Of a stretch of 64,000 nt of DNA, positions 21,481 to 30,094 are shown piece after piece. This DNA comes from an uncultured Clostridia bacterium (lineage in GTDB: Bacteria > Bacillota > Clostridia > Oscillospirales > Oscillospiraceae), in contig CAMNOV010000001.1 in assembly GCA_946547105.1 (NCBI GenBank), positions 56,548-120,547 on the forward strand, written 5' to 3'. The notes under the pieces are model-generated. The model did not search any database and was not told the origin of the DNA. It saw nothing but the letters and a program-made list of their open reading frames with translations. A program made the translations under genes and the position numbers. Every line of letters begins with the position of its first letter. Position 1 is the first letter of the stretch.

Positions 21481-22929
21481 TTATGTAAAAAAATAAAGCG
21501 CCAGGCGGTTTTCGGGCTTCTCGTATACAATGTAGGAGAGGACAGAACGAAGGGCCGCATTCTTCGCAGACTCGCTCTGCTGCGGATCCTTGACGATCTG
21601 CAGCACGTTCAGTACAGTTTCTCGGAAAGCGATAGGCTGCAGCGTGCCGGCCTGCGCAGCTGCGTCGGCGGCGTCGCGCAGCTGCTTCAGCTCGGCAATG
21701 TGGGCAAAGATCTCCTTCTTGCGCCGGGCAAAGTCCTCAAGCGTGTAGACCTCCGTCTCATAGGCTTCCTGGATCCGGCGATACTTCACGCGCTCCTGGG
21801 CGATCAGCCGAGCATAGTCAGGGCCGGAGGCAGAGCGCTTGACCGTGTGAGGAGCCACGGGAAAAGCGAGGTTGTCACAGGCGTATTCCAGCGCGGCGAT
21901 CACCTGGCGGTTTGCTTTGTCGATCGACAGGGAGTGCGAGACGCGGCATTGCCCGTGGGCGTACTTGTGGCATTGCATAGACGGGCAGGCGAGAGCCTGA
22001 TACACAAGCGTGCTGCCGCAGGAGCTGCAGCGGACAAGACCCTTGAGCATCCAGTCGACCGGCTGATCCATGCGCTGATATTTCCGCCGGCCGCGGTCGG
22101 AGCGAGAGATCCGATCCTGCACCGCATCCCAGGCGGCTGTCTCAATCAGCGGCTCATGGTGCCCGTCTACCAGGTAACTGTTCTCACTGTCGAAGTTCTC
22201 GCGGCTGTAATTGGATTTGCCGGATCTCGACCAACGAAGCTTGCCGATGTATACAGGATTCTGCAGGATATATTTCACGTATCGGTTATCCGGCGGATTG
22301 CCGCGGGTGGTCCGGATCCCGGCAAGGCCGAGCTCCCGGGCAATCGTGGTGATCCCCTTGCCGGACAGATAGTCCGCGTAGATCTTCCGCACGGTGGGCG
22401 CGTCGCTGTTCGGCACATAGCACTTGGCCGCACTGTCCACATCATAACCGAAGGCGGGCGGGGTAACGATCTCGCCGCGGCTGACCTTCTCGGCCATGCC
22501 GCGCTTGACCTCTCCGGAGAGGCGGATGGAATAGAATTCATCCATCCATTCCAGGATGCGCTCAATCAGAGATCCGAAGGGACCCTCGGCCAGCGGCTCA
22601 GAAATGGAAATGACTTCGACACCGGAGCGGGCGAGCATGGACTTGTAGACGATGCTCTCTTCCTGGTTACGGGCAAAGCGGGAAAACTTCCAGACAAGGA
22701 TCGCCTCAAAGGGACGGTCCTTTTCTTTTGCCCAGCCGATCATACGCTGGAACTCCGGGCGCTTCTTCGCACTGCGGCCGCTGATCCCGTCGTCGGTGAA
22801 AACGAACTCGTCCGGGACGACCATATCATGCGTGGCCGCATAGCTGCGGATCAGCTTGAGCTGACTGTCCAGGCTGTATTCATCCTGCGCCTCCGTGGAC
22901 ACGCGGAGATACGCAGCGGCGGTTTTCAT
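21481..22929 (-). CDS. Large serine recombinase (phage integrase)
   Basis: AAYLRVSTEAQDEYSLDSQ, resolvase and recombinase domains, zinc ribbon CSSCG...C...C, coiled coil. Confidence 0.95.
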   Translation of the reverse strand: MKTAAAYLRVSTEAQDEYSLDSQLKLIRSYAATHDMVVPDEFVFTDDGISGRSAKKRPEFQRMIGWAKEKDRPFEAILVWKFSRFARNQEESIVYKSMLARSGVEVISISEPLAEGPFGSLIERILEWMDEFYSIRLSGEVKRGMAEKVSRGEIVTPPAFGYDVDSAAKCYVPNSDAPTVRKIYADYLSGKGITTIARELGLAGIRTTRGNPPDNRYVKYILQNPVYIGKLRWSRSGKSNYSRENFDSENSYLVDGHHEPLIETAAWDAVQDRISRSDRGRRKYQRMDQPVDWMLKGLVRCSSCGSTLVYQALACPSMQCHKYAHGQCRVSHSLSIDKANRQVIAALEYACDNLAFPVAPHTVKRSASGPDYARLIAQERVKYRRIQEAYETEVYTLEDFARRKKEIFAHIAELKQLRDAADAAAQAGTLQPIAFRETVLNVLQIVKDPQQSESAKNAALRSVLSYIVYEKPENRLALYFFT

Positions 22930-23195
22930 TTTGTATCAGAACCTTTCTTCGCGTGTTTCCAGCCGAGATAAAAGAACAGGATGGCAGTACCTATCGCAAT
23001 TTGCAACCAATTGGGGAAGAATAAAACATTAATTCCTATGATTAAAACAAGGACGATGACATACATGGTATAAGAAAAATGAAAAGGCAAAATATTATCC
23101 AGTTTGCCGCTTTCATTCAGCTCACTTAAAAACGCTGCAGCACCATAAAATTGTATGCCAATGCCAATGTAAGAAAAAGCTTCAAGAATATTCAT
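22926..23195 (-). CDS. Small two-TM membrane protein, translationally coupled (ATGA) to integrase
   Basis: 89 aa, hydrophobic; stop overlaps integrase start; AT-rich. Confidence 0.7.
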   Translation of the reverse strand: MNILEAFSYIGIGIQFYGAAAFLSELNESGKLDNILPFHFSYTMYVIVLVLIIGINVLFFPNWLQIAIGTAILFFYLGWKHAKKGSDTK

Positions 23196-23203
23196 ATATC
23201 ACC

Positions 23204-23839
23204 TCACCGGATCGCGCTGGTGAAGGCGACGGCGCGGCCGAGGATCCGGACGCGGTCCAGCTCGTCGCCGACAAAGACAAAGGGGGCGTAAGCGTCATTG
23301 GCAGGAGAGAGGATCAGCGTCTTGCTGGCCGGATTGTAATTGACGCGCTTGAGCGTGGCCTCGTCGCCGATCAGCACGGCGGCGATCTGTCCGTTGTCGA
23401 CGCTGTCCTGCTGCCGGATGTATACGATATCCCCGTCATGGATCCGGGCGTTGATCATGCTGTCGCCCTTGCAGCGCAGAGCAAAGTCCGCCGTGACGTG
23501 CTCGGGTACGGAAACCTCACCGTCCAGGTTCTCCTCAGCCAGGATCGGATCACCGCAGGCAATGACGCCCAGGAGCGGGACCGTGTTCATGACTGGCATA
23601 GGGATGATATTGTCAGGGATTGAGGGAGCCGGAGTAGTGCCGAGAAGTGTGTCCATATTAACGTTGAAATAATCGGCAAGCAGCTCTAACACTTCAAAAC
23701 TCGGCTTACGTTCTCCACGCTCATACATGCTGATCGTGCTCTTTGCGAGGCCTATCTTTGATGCGAGCTCCTGCTGCGATAGGTTATCACGACGGCGAAG
23801 AAAAACAAGCATATCAGAAAAAGAATTCATGGAAATCAA
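23204..23839 (-). CDS. CI/LexA-like repressor (XRE HTH plus S24 peptidase)
   Basis: HTH LSQQELASKIGLAKSTISMYERGER; S24-like ACGDPILAEENLDG...CKGDSMINARIHDGDIVYIR. Confidence 0.94.
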   Translation of the reverse strand: MISMNSFSDMLVFLRRRDNLSQQELASKIGLAKSTISMYERGERKPSFEVLELLADYFNVNMDTLLGTTPAPSIPDNIIPMPVMNTVPLLGVIACGDPILAEENLDGEVSVPEHVTADFALRCKGDSMINARIHDGDIVYIRQQDSVDNGQIAAVLIGDEATLKRVNYNPASKTLILSPANDAYAPFVFVGDELDRVRILGRAVAFTSAIR

Positions 23840-23888
23840 CTCCTCTATTTAAATGTTATCACGGAATGTAATAAAAAGCAAGAAAAAA

Positions 23889-23902
23889 GTTCACTTAAAG
23901 TG
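23889..23902. promoter_or_regulatory. Operator O1 GTTCACTTAAAGTG
   Basis: Exact copy at 24166-24179, inverted variant at 23928-23941; abuts -35. Confidence 0.75.
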
Positions 23903-23931
23903 TTGACATGACGTGAAAACCGTGGTACACT
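23903..23931 (+). promoter_or_regulatory. Rightward early promoter: TTGACA - 17 bp - TACACT
   Basis: Between repressor and Cro-like genes, flanked/overlapped by operators. Confidence 0.8.
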
Positions 23932-23941
23932 TTGGGTGAAC
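23928..23941. promoter_or_regulatory. Operator O2 CACTTTGGGTGAAC (inverted GTTCACCCAAAGTG)
   Basis: Overlaps -10; 12/14 match to O1 on opposite strand. Confidence 0.72.
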
Positions 23942-23962
23942 TTGCAGAGGAGGTGAGAATAA

Positions 23963-24166
23963 ATGTACAACATGACCGAAAATGGTGCACGATTGATCCA
24001 GCTGCGGGGCGAGAAAAGCCGTGAAGAAGTAGCATCTGCAAATAAAATCAGTGTTTCAGCGCTGACAATGTACGAGCTGGGGCAGAGAAATCCGCGTGAC
24101 GAGGTAAAGATTTCTCTGGCTTCATACTATGGCGTGCATGTCAGCGATATTTTTTTCCCCAATTAG
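23963..24166 (+). CDS. Cro-like XRE-family HTH protein
   Basis: 67 aa, GARLIQLRGEKSREEVASANKISVSALTMYELGQRNPRDEVKISLASYYGV; divergent to repressor. Confidence 0.88.
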   Translation: MYNMTENGARLIQLRGEKSREEVASANKISVSALTMYELGQRNPRDEVKISLASYYGVHVSDIFFPN

Positions 24167-24179
24167 TTCACTTAAAGTG
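24166..24179. promoter_or_regulatory. Operator O3 GTTCACTTAAAGTG
   Basis: Identical to O1; overlaps last base of cro-like stop codon. Confidence 0.65.
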
Positions 24180-24221
24180 CTCTCTCGCATCGGTTCACGA
24201 TGCATTGGAGGGGGAGGAGGT

Positions 24222-24257
24222 GAACAAGTGGTGCATGGCAATCTGCACCACTTGTTC
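24222..24257. promoter_or_regulatory. 14-bp perfect inverted repeat with 8-nt loop
   Basis: GAACAAGTGGTGCA tggcaatc TGCACCACTTGTTC. Confidence 0.8.
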
Positions 24258-24263
24258 TGGCGA

Positions 24264-24464
24264 TTATCGGTGTGTGGGGCCAAACCAGTTCCCGGTCTTC
24301 TGTTTTTCTTCCAACGTAGTGGCGAGCTCGTTGTATATGCGAAGGTAACTATCTAAGACTTCGGCGGGTCTTCGATTTGCAAGATTACTGCTTTGCATAA
24401 TCAGATACGTGAGCTTTTCAAGGTCAACTTCGGGAACAGCTTTTTGGTTAATCTGAGTCGTCAT
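24264..24464 (-). CDS. Hypothetical protein (66 aa)
   Basis: Strong SD (AAAGGAGGTGAACACTTATG); MTTQINQKAVPEVDLEKLTYLIMQSSNLANRRPAEVLDSYLRIYNEL... Confidence 0.65.
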   Translation of the reverse strand: MTTQINQKAVPEVDLEKLTYLIMQSSNLANRRPAEVLDSYLRIYNELATTLEEKQKTGNWFGPTHR

Positions 24465-24586
24465 AAGTGTTCACCTCCTTTCCCAGTACTCAACACTAAT
24501 CATAATCACTAACCGTGATAAATTTCTACACCACAGCCCCCCACTTTTTTAAAAAAGTTTGGTGAGGGGCAAAAGGGGAGACCGAG

Positions 24587-25000
24587 ATGACAAACACGAT
24601 GATGCCGAAGGACAAGCGCCTGCTGCCGAAGGAAGGCGAGGAGCAGGCGGCGCTGATGAGCTGGGCCCGTATGCAGAGTTGGCGATGGCCGGAGCTGGCG
24701 CTGCTGTTCCATATCCCGAACGGGGGAGCGCGCAGCAAATCCGAGGCTGCCCGCTTCAAGGCCGAGGGCGTCAAGGCCGGCGTGCCGGATCTCTTCCTCC
24801 CGGTACCGAGAGGGGAGTGGCACGGCCTGTTTATCGAGCTCAAGCGCCAGGCCGGCGGCCGGCTGAGCGACGAGCAGAAAGAGTGGATCCCCGCACTGCA
24901 GGCCCAGGGCTACCGCGTGGAGGTCTGCAAGGGCTGGGAGGCCGCGGCCGAACTGCTCAAAAATTATCTCGGACCGGGCAAAGCAAATCCCTGGGACTGA
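24587..25000 (+). CDS. VRR-NUC domain nuclease
   Basis: LLFHIPNGGARSKSEAARFKAEGVKAGVPDLFLPVPRGEWHGLFIELKRQAGGRLSDEQKEWI. Confidence 0.92.
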   Translation: MTNTMMPKDKRLLPKEGEEQAALMSWARMQSWRWPELALLFHIPNGGARSKSEAARFKAEGVKAGVPDLFLPVPRGEWHGLFIELKRQAGGRLSDEQKEWIPALQAQGYRVEVCKGWEAAAELLKNYLGPGKANPWD

Positions 25001-25045
25001 ATAGGGGACAGGCCCGGTCGAATAAGGATGAAAGGGGGTGTTGTG

Positions 25046-25249
25046 ATGGCGGCACGGAAAACCGAAAAGGCGAGGCCCGAGCTGAGCTTCGTCTGTTACA
25101 TGATCCTGGAGGACGGCAGTACCGTGCCGTTTGAGGACCTGACAGAGGAACAGCGCCAGCGCTTCCGCGAGAACGCACAGCAGCGGCTCTCGGAGCGTAT
25201 GAGCGACTATTACACGCAGCATCCGCAGGAGCTGCGAAACAGTACATAA
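25046..25249 (+). CDS. Hypothetical phage protein
   Basis: MAARKTEKARPELSFVCYMILEDGSTVPFEDLTEEQRQRFRENAQQRLSERMSDYY...; AGGGGGTG RBS. Confidence 0.75.
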   Translation: MAARKTEKARPELSFVCYMILEDGSTVPFEDLTEEQRQRFRENAQQRLSERMSDYYTQHPQELRNST

Positions 25250-25264
25250 GAAAGGAGAAAGACA

Positions 25265-25468
25265 ATGTCTACAGCAGCAAACCACAGAAAGAGGAGCCAC
25301 CGGAGCCAGAGGTCTCACTACCGCGAGCGGGAGACGCAGATCATGAGCGCGGCCAAGTACATGGGCATGCGCAAGAACGGCCTGTTCGGCTTCATGAACC
25401 CGATCCGCAAGATCATTTCCCGCCCGCCTGAGAAGGCTGCGGCGCAGATGGGAGGCGACGAGGAATGA
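25265..25468 (+). CDS. Hypothetical phage protein
   Basis: GAAAGGAG RBS; basic 67 aa. Confidence 0.6.
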   Translation: MSTAANHRKRSHRSQRSHYRERETQIMSAAKYMGMRKNGLFGFMNPIRKIISRPPEKAAAQMGGDEE

Positions 25469-25632
25469 CCAACTGGATCATCAGCCTGCTGATCGTCACG
25501 GTGTGCGTACAGATCGTGATCATCCGGATCTACCGCCTGCGGATCAGTGACCTGCGCCGCGAGCTGGCCGACGCCACGGACTGGATGGATCCCATCGTGA
25601 TCGGGGAGCCGGAAGACGATGACGAATTCTAA
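25465..25632 (+). CDS. Small membrane protein (55 aa)
   Basis: MTNWIISLLIVTVCVQIVIIRIYRLRISDLRRELADATDWMDPIVIGEPEDDDEF*; overlaps neighbours. Confidence 0.65.
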   Translation: MTNWIISLLIVTVCVQIVIIRIYRLRISDLRRELADATDWMDPIVIGEPEDDDEF

Positions 25633-26158
25633 GTATGCGGACTACCGGGATGCGATGCTGAACGCGCGTGTGCCCGGCCAGATAGACCGGATGCTCCGAG
25701 CCGCAGAGGCGGACAAAGAAATCAACTGCACGTACATGGACAAGCTGCAGAGCCTTGCCTCGCAGCGGAAGCGCCAGCTCGCGCTTGAGGGCTACTGTTG
25801 GCGGCGCAAATGTATATACTGGCGCAATCCGAACCGCGACTGCGTGAACAGCTGCAACTACATGATCGTTACCGGGCATTCGCGGATCGCGCAGATCCCG
25901 GACCGAAAGCTCCGCCGCGACTTCCAGCATTGCCCTTTGTTCGACAGCAAGAAGCCGGCGCCGAAAGAGAGGATCCCGTCGACGCAGGAGCAAACCAAGT
26001 ATGACTGGATCATGGGAAGGGCGCTCTATGATGCAGGAATGACTGACAGGGAAATCGCAGCGGCACTCGGCTGCACGCAGAGCGCGGTGAAATGGTGGCG
26101 CCGCAGGCGGTCACTGCCGGTAAACAAAGAAAAGGACAAGCCGGATGAAACAATGTAA
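25619..26158 (+). CDS. Hypothetical phage protein with C-terminal HTH
   Basis: YDAGMTDREIAAALGCTQSAVKWWRRRRSL; Cys-rich central part. Confidence 0.75.
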   Translation: MTNSKYADYRDAMLNARVPGQIDRMLRAAEADKEINCTYMDKLQSLASQRKRQLALEGYCWRRKCIYWRNPNRDCVNSCNYMIVTGHSRIAQIPDRKLRRDFQHCPLFDSKKPAPKERIPSTQEQTKYDWIMGRALYDAGMTDREIAAALGCTQSAVKWWRRRRSLPVNKEKDKPDETM

Positions 26159-26330
26159 TGGCTGTGGCTATATGGTCAGGGAAGGGCCGCACAAGCGCGG
26201 CGACTGCTACACGGTGCACTGCACCGATCCGGACAAGCCTGTGCTCGGCGCTCGCCGAACGATCGCCATCGGATGGACGGGCTATCCCGTCGACGTGCCT
26301 ACGCCGGCCTGGTGCCGGGGAAAGGAATAA
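26145..26330 (+). CDS. Small Cys-containing phage protein
   Basis: MKQCNGCGYMVREGPHKRGDCYTVHCTDPDKP... Confidence 0.7.
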   Translation: MKQCNGCGYMVREGPHKRGDCYTVHCTDPDKPVLGARRTIAIGWTGYPVDVPTPAWCRGKE

Positions 26331-26331
26331 T

Positions 26332-26556
26332 ATGACCCACGAAGAGCAAAAGAAAATGGGCCTCACGATGATTGAGACCCTGGTGGAAGAATTGGAAAAG
26401 AACCGCGCGGCGGGGTATATCCGGCAGGCAAAGGGCGCCTTTGAGCGGGCCTGCGGTGTGATCCTTGCGCTGGCGATCACCGAGATCATCAGCAGCGCGG
26501 AGGAGAAGGAGCTGCGGGAGGAGCTCTATCACAATCATTATGTGTATGTGCAATGA
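26332..26556 (+). CDS. Hypothetical phage protein
   Basis: MTHEEQKKMGLTMIETLVEELEKNRAAGYIRQAKGAFERACGVILALAITEI...; internal start in track ORF. Confidence 0.6.
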   Translation: MTHEEQKKMGLTMIETLVEELEKNRAAGYIRQAKGAFERACGVILALAITEIISSAEEKELREELYHNHYVYVQ

Positions 26557-26950
26557 AAAAACCGCCTGCCCGGCTGGACCCCGGACAAGCGGCAAAGACT
26601 TGGGAGATAAAGAAAACCCTGTCTGTGAAAAGACTATCACCATCCAGGAGAAAAGTCAAGACGGCGAATGGCATCACGACGCCGTGTTGATTGAAACACC
26701 GACGCCTTCCAGGGTAGAACCGGTCAAGAGCAAAAAGAGTGAGGCTCTGCTGCAGCAGTTGACCGAGAACTACAACATCGCGCGGCGCGCGGTGAAGATC
26801 GCCGCAAGGGTCATGAACGCTGACGGCCTGTGCCGCTATGACACCGTAGACAAATGCCGGAAGGTATGGCCGCCGGACGACGCGACCTGCGAAAAGTGCA
26901 TCGAGAAGTGGCTGCTGGCCAAGGCGAGAAAGGAGCTCAAGCATGACTGA
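26540..26950 (+). CDS. Hypothetical phage protein
   Basis: ORF overlaps neighbours by a few codons; start uncertain (26540 or 26546). Confidence 0.55.
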   Translation: MCMCNEKTACPAGPRTSGKDLGDKENPVCEKTITIQEKSQDGEWHHDAVLIETPTPSRVEPVKSKKSEALLQQLTENYNIARRAVKIAARVMNADGLCRYDTVDKCRKVWPPDDATCEKCIEKWLLAKARKELKHD

Positions 26951-27305
26951 TTATCAGGAGCGGGCGCTGGAAAAGCTCGAAAAGGAATACAAAGCCGGCA
27001 GCTATGACAAGTATGCGAGCGCCATGAAGAGCGCCGTGCTCAAGGCTCTCAAGGATTTTGTAAAGCAGGACGCGGAGTTCGCCCAGGCCGTCGTGCAGGG
27101 CGGCAGCTTCGAGGACTGCATGAAGGCCGTGGCCAAGAACTGCGGCTCTTCCATCAGTGATCTGGATGCCTATCAGCGCGCCGTGCAGTTTTATTTCCCG
27201 GGCGCGAAGATCCGCTTCACTATGACGATCGATCTGATCGGCGCCGCCGGCCAGGAAGAGGAAAAGCCGAAGGGCGTGATCCTCGACCTGTGGTCTCTAC
27301 TGTGA
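26943..27305 (+). CDS. PcfK-like protein
   Basis: Composition/order and adjacency to PcfJ-like; YDKYASAMKSAVLKALKDFVKQDAEFAQAV...FYFPGAKIRFTMTIDL. Confidence 0.72.
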   Translation: MTDYQERALEKLEKEYKAGSYDKYASAMKSAVLKALKDFVKQDAEFAQAVVQGGSFEDCMKAVAKNCGSSISDLDAYQRAVQFYFPGAKIRFTMTIDLIGAAGQEEEKPKGVILDLWSLL

Positions 27306-27314
27306 GGTGCGACC

Positions 27315-29027
27315 ATGGGAGGAAGAAACTATACCTATCTGACAGAGAAGCAGCTGGACGGAGAAATGGCGGACTTCCCGCCGCTGGACACCAAGCGCTG
27401 TGAGCGGGAGGCCAACAGCCTGTTCAAGACCTGGCTCTTTGTGAAGGACACGCGGGGCATGCGGGAGATCACCTGCAGCAGCTGCGGACACAGCGAGAAG
27501 CTGCTGACACCGATGCGAATCATGGATGAGCAATGGGCGTATCTTGTGACAGCCGGCCACGATCAACCAGCAACCTGCCCCTGGTGCGGCGCCGGCGGAA
27601 GGATCAAGGAGAGGCGCTACATCAGGAACGGCGTCAAGCTGACAGAATATCATCCGGTGTTGTTCCTGCAGGAGAAGGACGGCGTGCTCTACGCCCAGGG
27701 CTTTTGGACGAGGAAGCTGTACGACAACCAAATGGACGCCGCGCAGCTCGGTCAACCGCCGCTGTTCATGGAGACGGAGGCCTGCCGGTTTCAGATCGGA
27801 CGGGCGGACGGATACACGCGCAGCAGCTGGGACGGCCGATACATACGCACGACGGTCGAGGGGAACTACGGCCGCAACCATTGGCTGCGGGAAGCGTTCA
27901 CGTCAGGCATCGGATATTACAGCGGCTTTGAAGCCTACACCGTATTCGGAAGCGAGGCCTACTACCGCAGCGCGCTGAGATACTGCGGATATGAGATTTT
28001 CCGTGGGCGGCCGAAACTGACGGATGGGACGATCTGCGGAGATCTGATCCGGTATCTGACGGCGGCTACACAGTATCCGCAGCAGATCGAGCGGATCGCA
28101 AAAGCCGGCTGGCGAGGACTGATCGACGATCTTATCTATCAGAGAAAGAAGAACTTGGCGATCCTCAAATGGGAGGAGCCGGATCTGAAGAAGTCGCTGG
28201 GGCTGAGCGGAGAGGAGCTCAAGACCTTCCGCGATGCCAAGTGCTCGCCGTATCTGATCGGAGAATACAAGAAGTTCAGAAAGGCGGGGATCCCGGCGAG
28301 CTACGAGGACCTGCGAAGACTCAATGAAATGCCGTGGGGCAGCTATCATGAGGCGCTCAAACTTTGCCTGCACCACGGGATCCGGCCCGGACGACTCGTG
28401 CGCTACCTTGAAGAGCACACGGGAACGGTCAACAGTATCGCGGTATCAAAGTACAGATATGAAACTTTCCAGATCTGGAAGGACTGGCTGGATATGGCCG
28501 GGAAGCTCGGCTATGACCTGCAGAACGAGACGGTGCTGCTGCCGAAGGAGCTCGGCCGAAAGCATGATGAGGCGGCCGAAGAGCTGAACCGGCGCACCCT
28601 GCGTGAGGAGCGGAAGGCGCAGGCCGCGAGGATCAAGGAACGGCGGAAGAAGTACGCCGCCGAAATCAACAGCTTTGTGTTCCGTCCGGCGGAAAGCAGC
28701 CGGGAGATCGTGGCCGAAGGGAAAGCCCTGCAGCATTGCGTGGGCGGATATGCCGAACGGCACATGGCCGGGAAGCTGACGATCGTTTTCCTGCGGCGGG
28801 CCGAGAATCCGGAGGCGTCGCTGTACACGATCGAAATGCAGGGCACCGTGCTGATCCAGATCCACGGATTCAAGAACGAACGTATGCCGGGGTCAAAGAA
28901 TCCGCGCGAAGTCGTCGGGCCTGAGCTGGACGCCTGGCTGGCGTGGATCAAGCGCGGCAGTAAGAGAGACAAGCAGGGGAATCCGATCGTCCCCGCGATC
29001 AAAGATAAGGAGGAGAAAACGGCATGA
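27315..29027 (+). CDS. PcfJ-like protein
   Basis: ALQHCVGGYAERHMAGKLTIVFLRRAENPEASLYTIEM. Confidence 0.82.
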   Translation: MGGRNYTYLTEKQLDGEMADFPPLDTKRCEREANSLFKTWLFVKDTRGMREITCSSCGHSEKLLTPMRIMDEQWAYLVTAGHDQPATCPWCGAGGRIKERRYIRNGVKLTEYHPVLFLQEKDGVLYAQGFWTRKLYDNQMDAAQLGQPPLFMETEACRFQIGRADGYTRSSWDGRYIRTTVEGNYGRNHWLREAFTSGIGYYSGFEAYTVFGSEAYYRSALRYCGYEIFRGRPKLTDGTICGDLIRYLTAATQYPQQIERIAKAGWRGLIDDLIYQRKKNLAILKWEEPDLKKSLGLSGEELKTFRDAKCSPYLIGEYKKFRKAGIPASYEDLRRLNEMPWGSYHEALKLCLHHGIRPGRLVRYLEEHTGTVNSIAVSKYRYETFQIWKDWLDMAGKLGYDLQNETVLLPKELGRKHDEAAEELNRRTLREERKAQAARIKERRKKYAAEINSFVFRPAESSREIVAEGKALQHCVGGYAERHMAGKLTIVFLRRAENPEASLYTIEMQGTVLIQIHGFKNERMPGSKNPREVVGPELDAWLAWIKRGSKRDKQGNPIVPAIKDKEEKTA

Positions 29028-30091
29028 ACGAAATCCAGGCAGTCACGGCAGAGGTCAAGGATCTGTCGCCGGCACAGCTCGGCGGGGAGATCCGCCTCTT
29101 GACCGCGCAGGCTCGGCGCATGGCGCTGAGCTTCGGTATCCAGATCGGGTACCGGTTGAAGATCGCTCATGAAAAGGTTGGCCCTCACGGCTGGGCGGAA
29201 TGGCTGAAGAACGAGACGGACTTCTCTGCCGCTGCGGCGAGCCGATTTGAAAAGCTCTATGAGGGCTACGGCGCAGATCAGGGCAGCCTGTTCGGCGTGG
29301 AAAATAAATTTCCAACGTTGGAAAAACTCAGTATTTCCAATGCTTTGCGGCTCCTCGCGGTGCCGGAAGAGGAGCGGGAAACGGTGGCCGCAGAGGTCGA
29401 TGCCGAGCACCTCTCCGCCCGGGAGCTGGAAAAGGCGCTGGCCGAGCGGGACGAATGGATCAAACGGGCAAAAGCGGCAGAGCAGGCGCTGGACGAGGAA
29501 GAGGACAGCCACGGCCTGGCCATCGCGGAGCTGGAGGAGAAGATCGACGCCTTGCAGAAGGACGCCGAATTCGGGAAGTCCGCCAGGCATGAGCACGAGA
29601 AGCTGATGGATGAACTCGACATGGCCAAGCAGAGCTTGGAGACCGCCCGCGCAGAGATCAAGGAACTGGAGAACCGCCCGCAGCCGGTGGCCGTACAGCG
29701 GGACGAGAAAGCGATCCAGGAGGCCGCAGACGCCGCGAAGGCGAAGGCCGAGGCCGAGGCCGTCGAGAAGATCAAGAAGCTGGAGAGGCAGCTTGAGAAG
29801 GCGGAGAAGGCCAAGGAGAAAGCAGAGAAGGCGGGTAGCGGCGCTGGTGAAGAGATCGCCGCTGCGAAAGCCGAGGCCGCACGAGCGAAGGAGGAGCTGG
29901 AGACGGCCAAGAAAAAGCTGCTCGCAGCGGATAAAGACGTCGCGGAGGTCGGCGTGTATATCCGTCAGCTGCAGCTGGATCTGAACGAGATCCAGGCTCG
30001 CATCCGGAAGATCCGCGAGCGGGACAATGAGCTGGCCGAAAAGCTGCAGGCTGCTTTCCGCGGGCTCCTGGCGCCGCACATGGAGGGCTGA
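29024..30091 (+). CDS. DUF3102-like protein with long coiled coil
   Basis: IQIGYRLKIAHEKVGPHGWAEWLKNETDFSAAAASRFEKLYEGYG, followed by coiled coil. Confidence 0.75.
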   Translation: MNEIQAVTAEVKDLSPAQLGGEIRLLTAQARRMALSFGIQIGYRLKIAHEKVGPHGWAEWLKNETDFSAAAASRFEKLYEGYGADQGSLFGVENKFPTLEKLSISNALRLLAVPEEERETVAAEVDAEHLSARELEKALAERDEWIKRAKAAEQALDEEEDSHGLAIAELEEKIDALQKDAEFGKSARHEHEKLMDELDMAKQSLETARAEIKELENRPQPVAVQRDEKAIQEAADAAKAKAEAEAVEKIKKLERQLEKAEKAKEKAEKAGSGAGEEIAAAKAEAARAKEELETAKKKLLAADKDVAEVGVYIRQLQLDLNEIQARIRKIRERDNELAEKLQAAFRGLLAPHMEG

Positions 30092-30094
30092 GAT

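Noticed and set aside
21700-22971. 423-aa plus-strand ORF
   Set aside because: Antisense to the serine recombinase.
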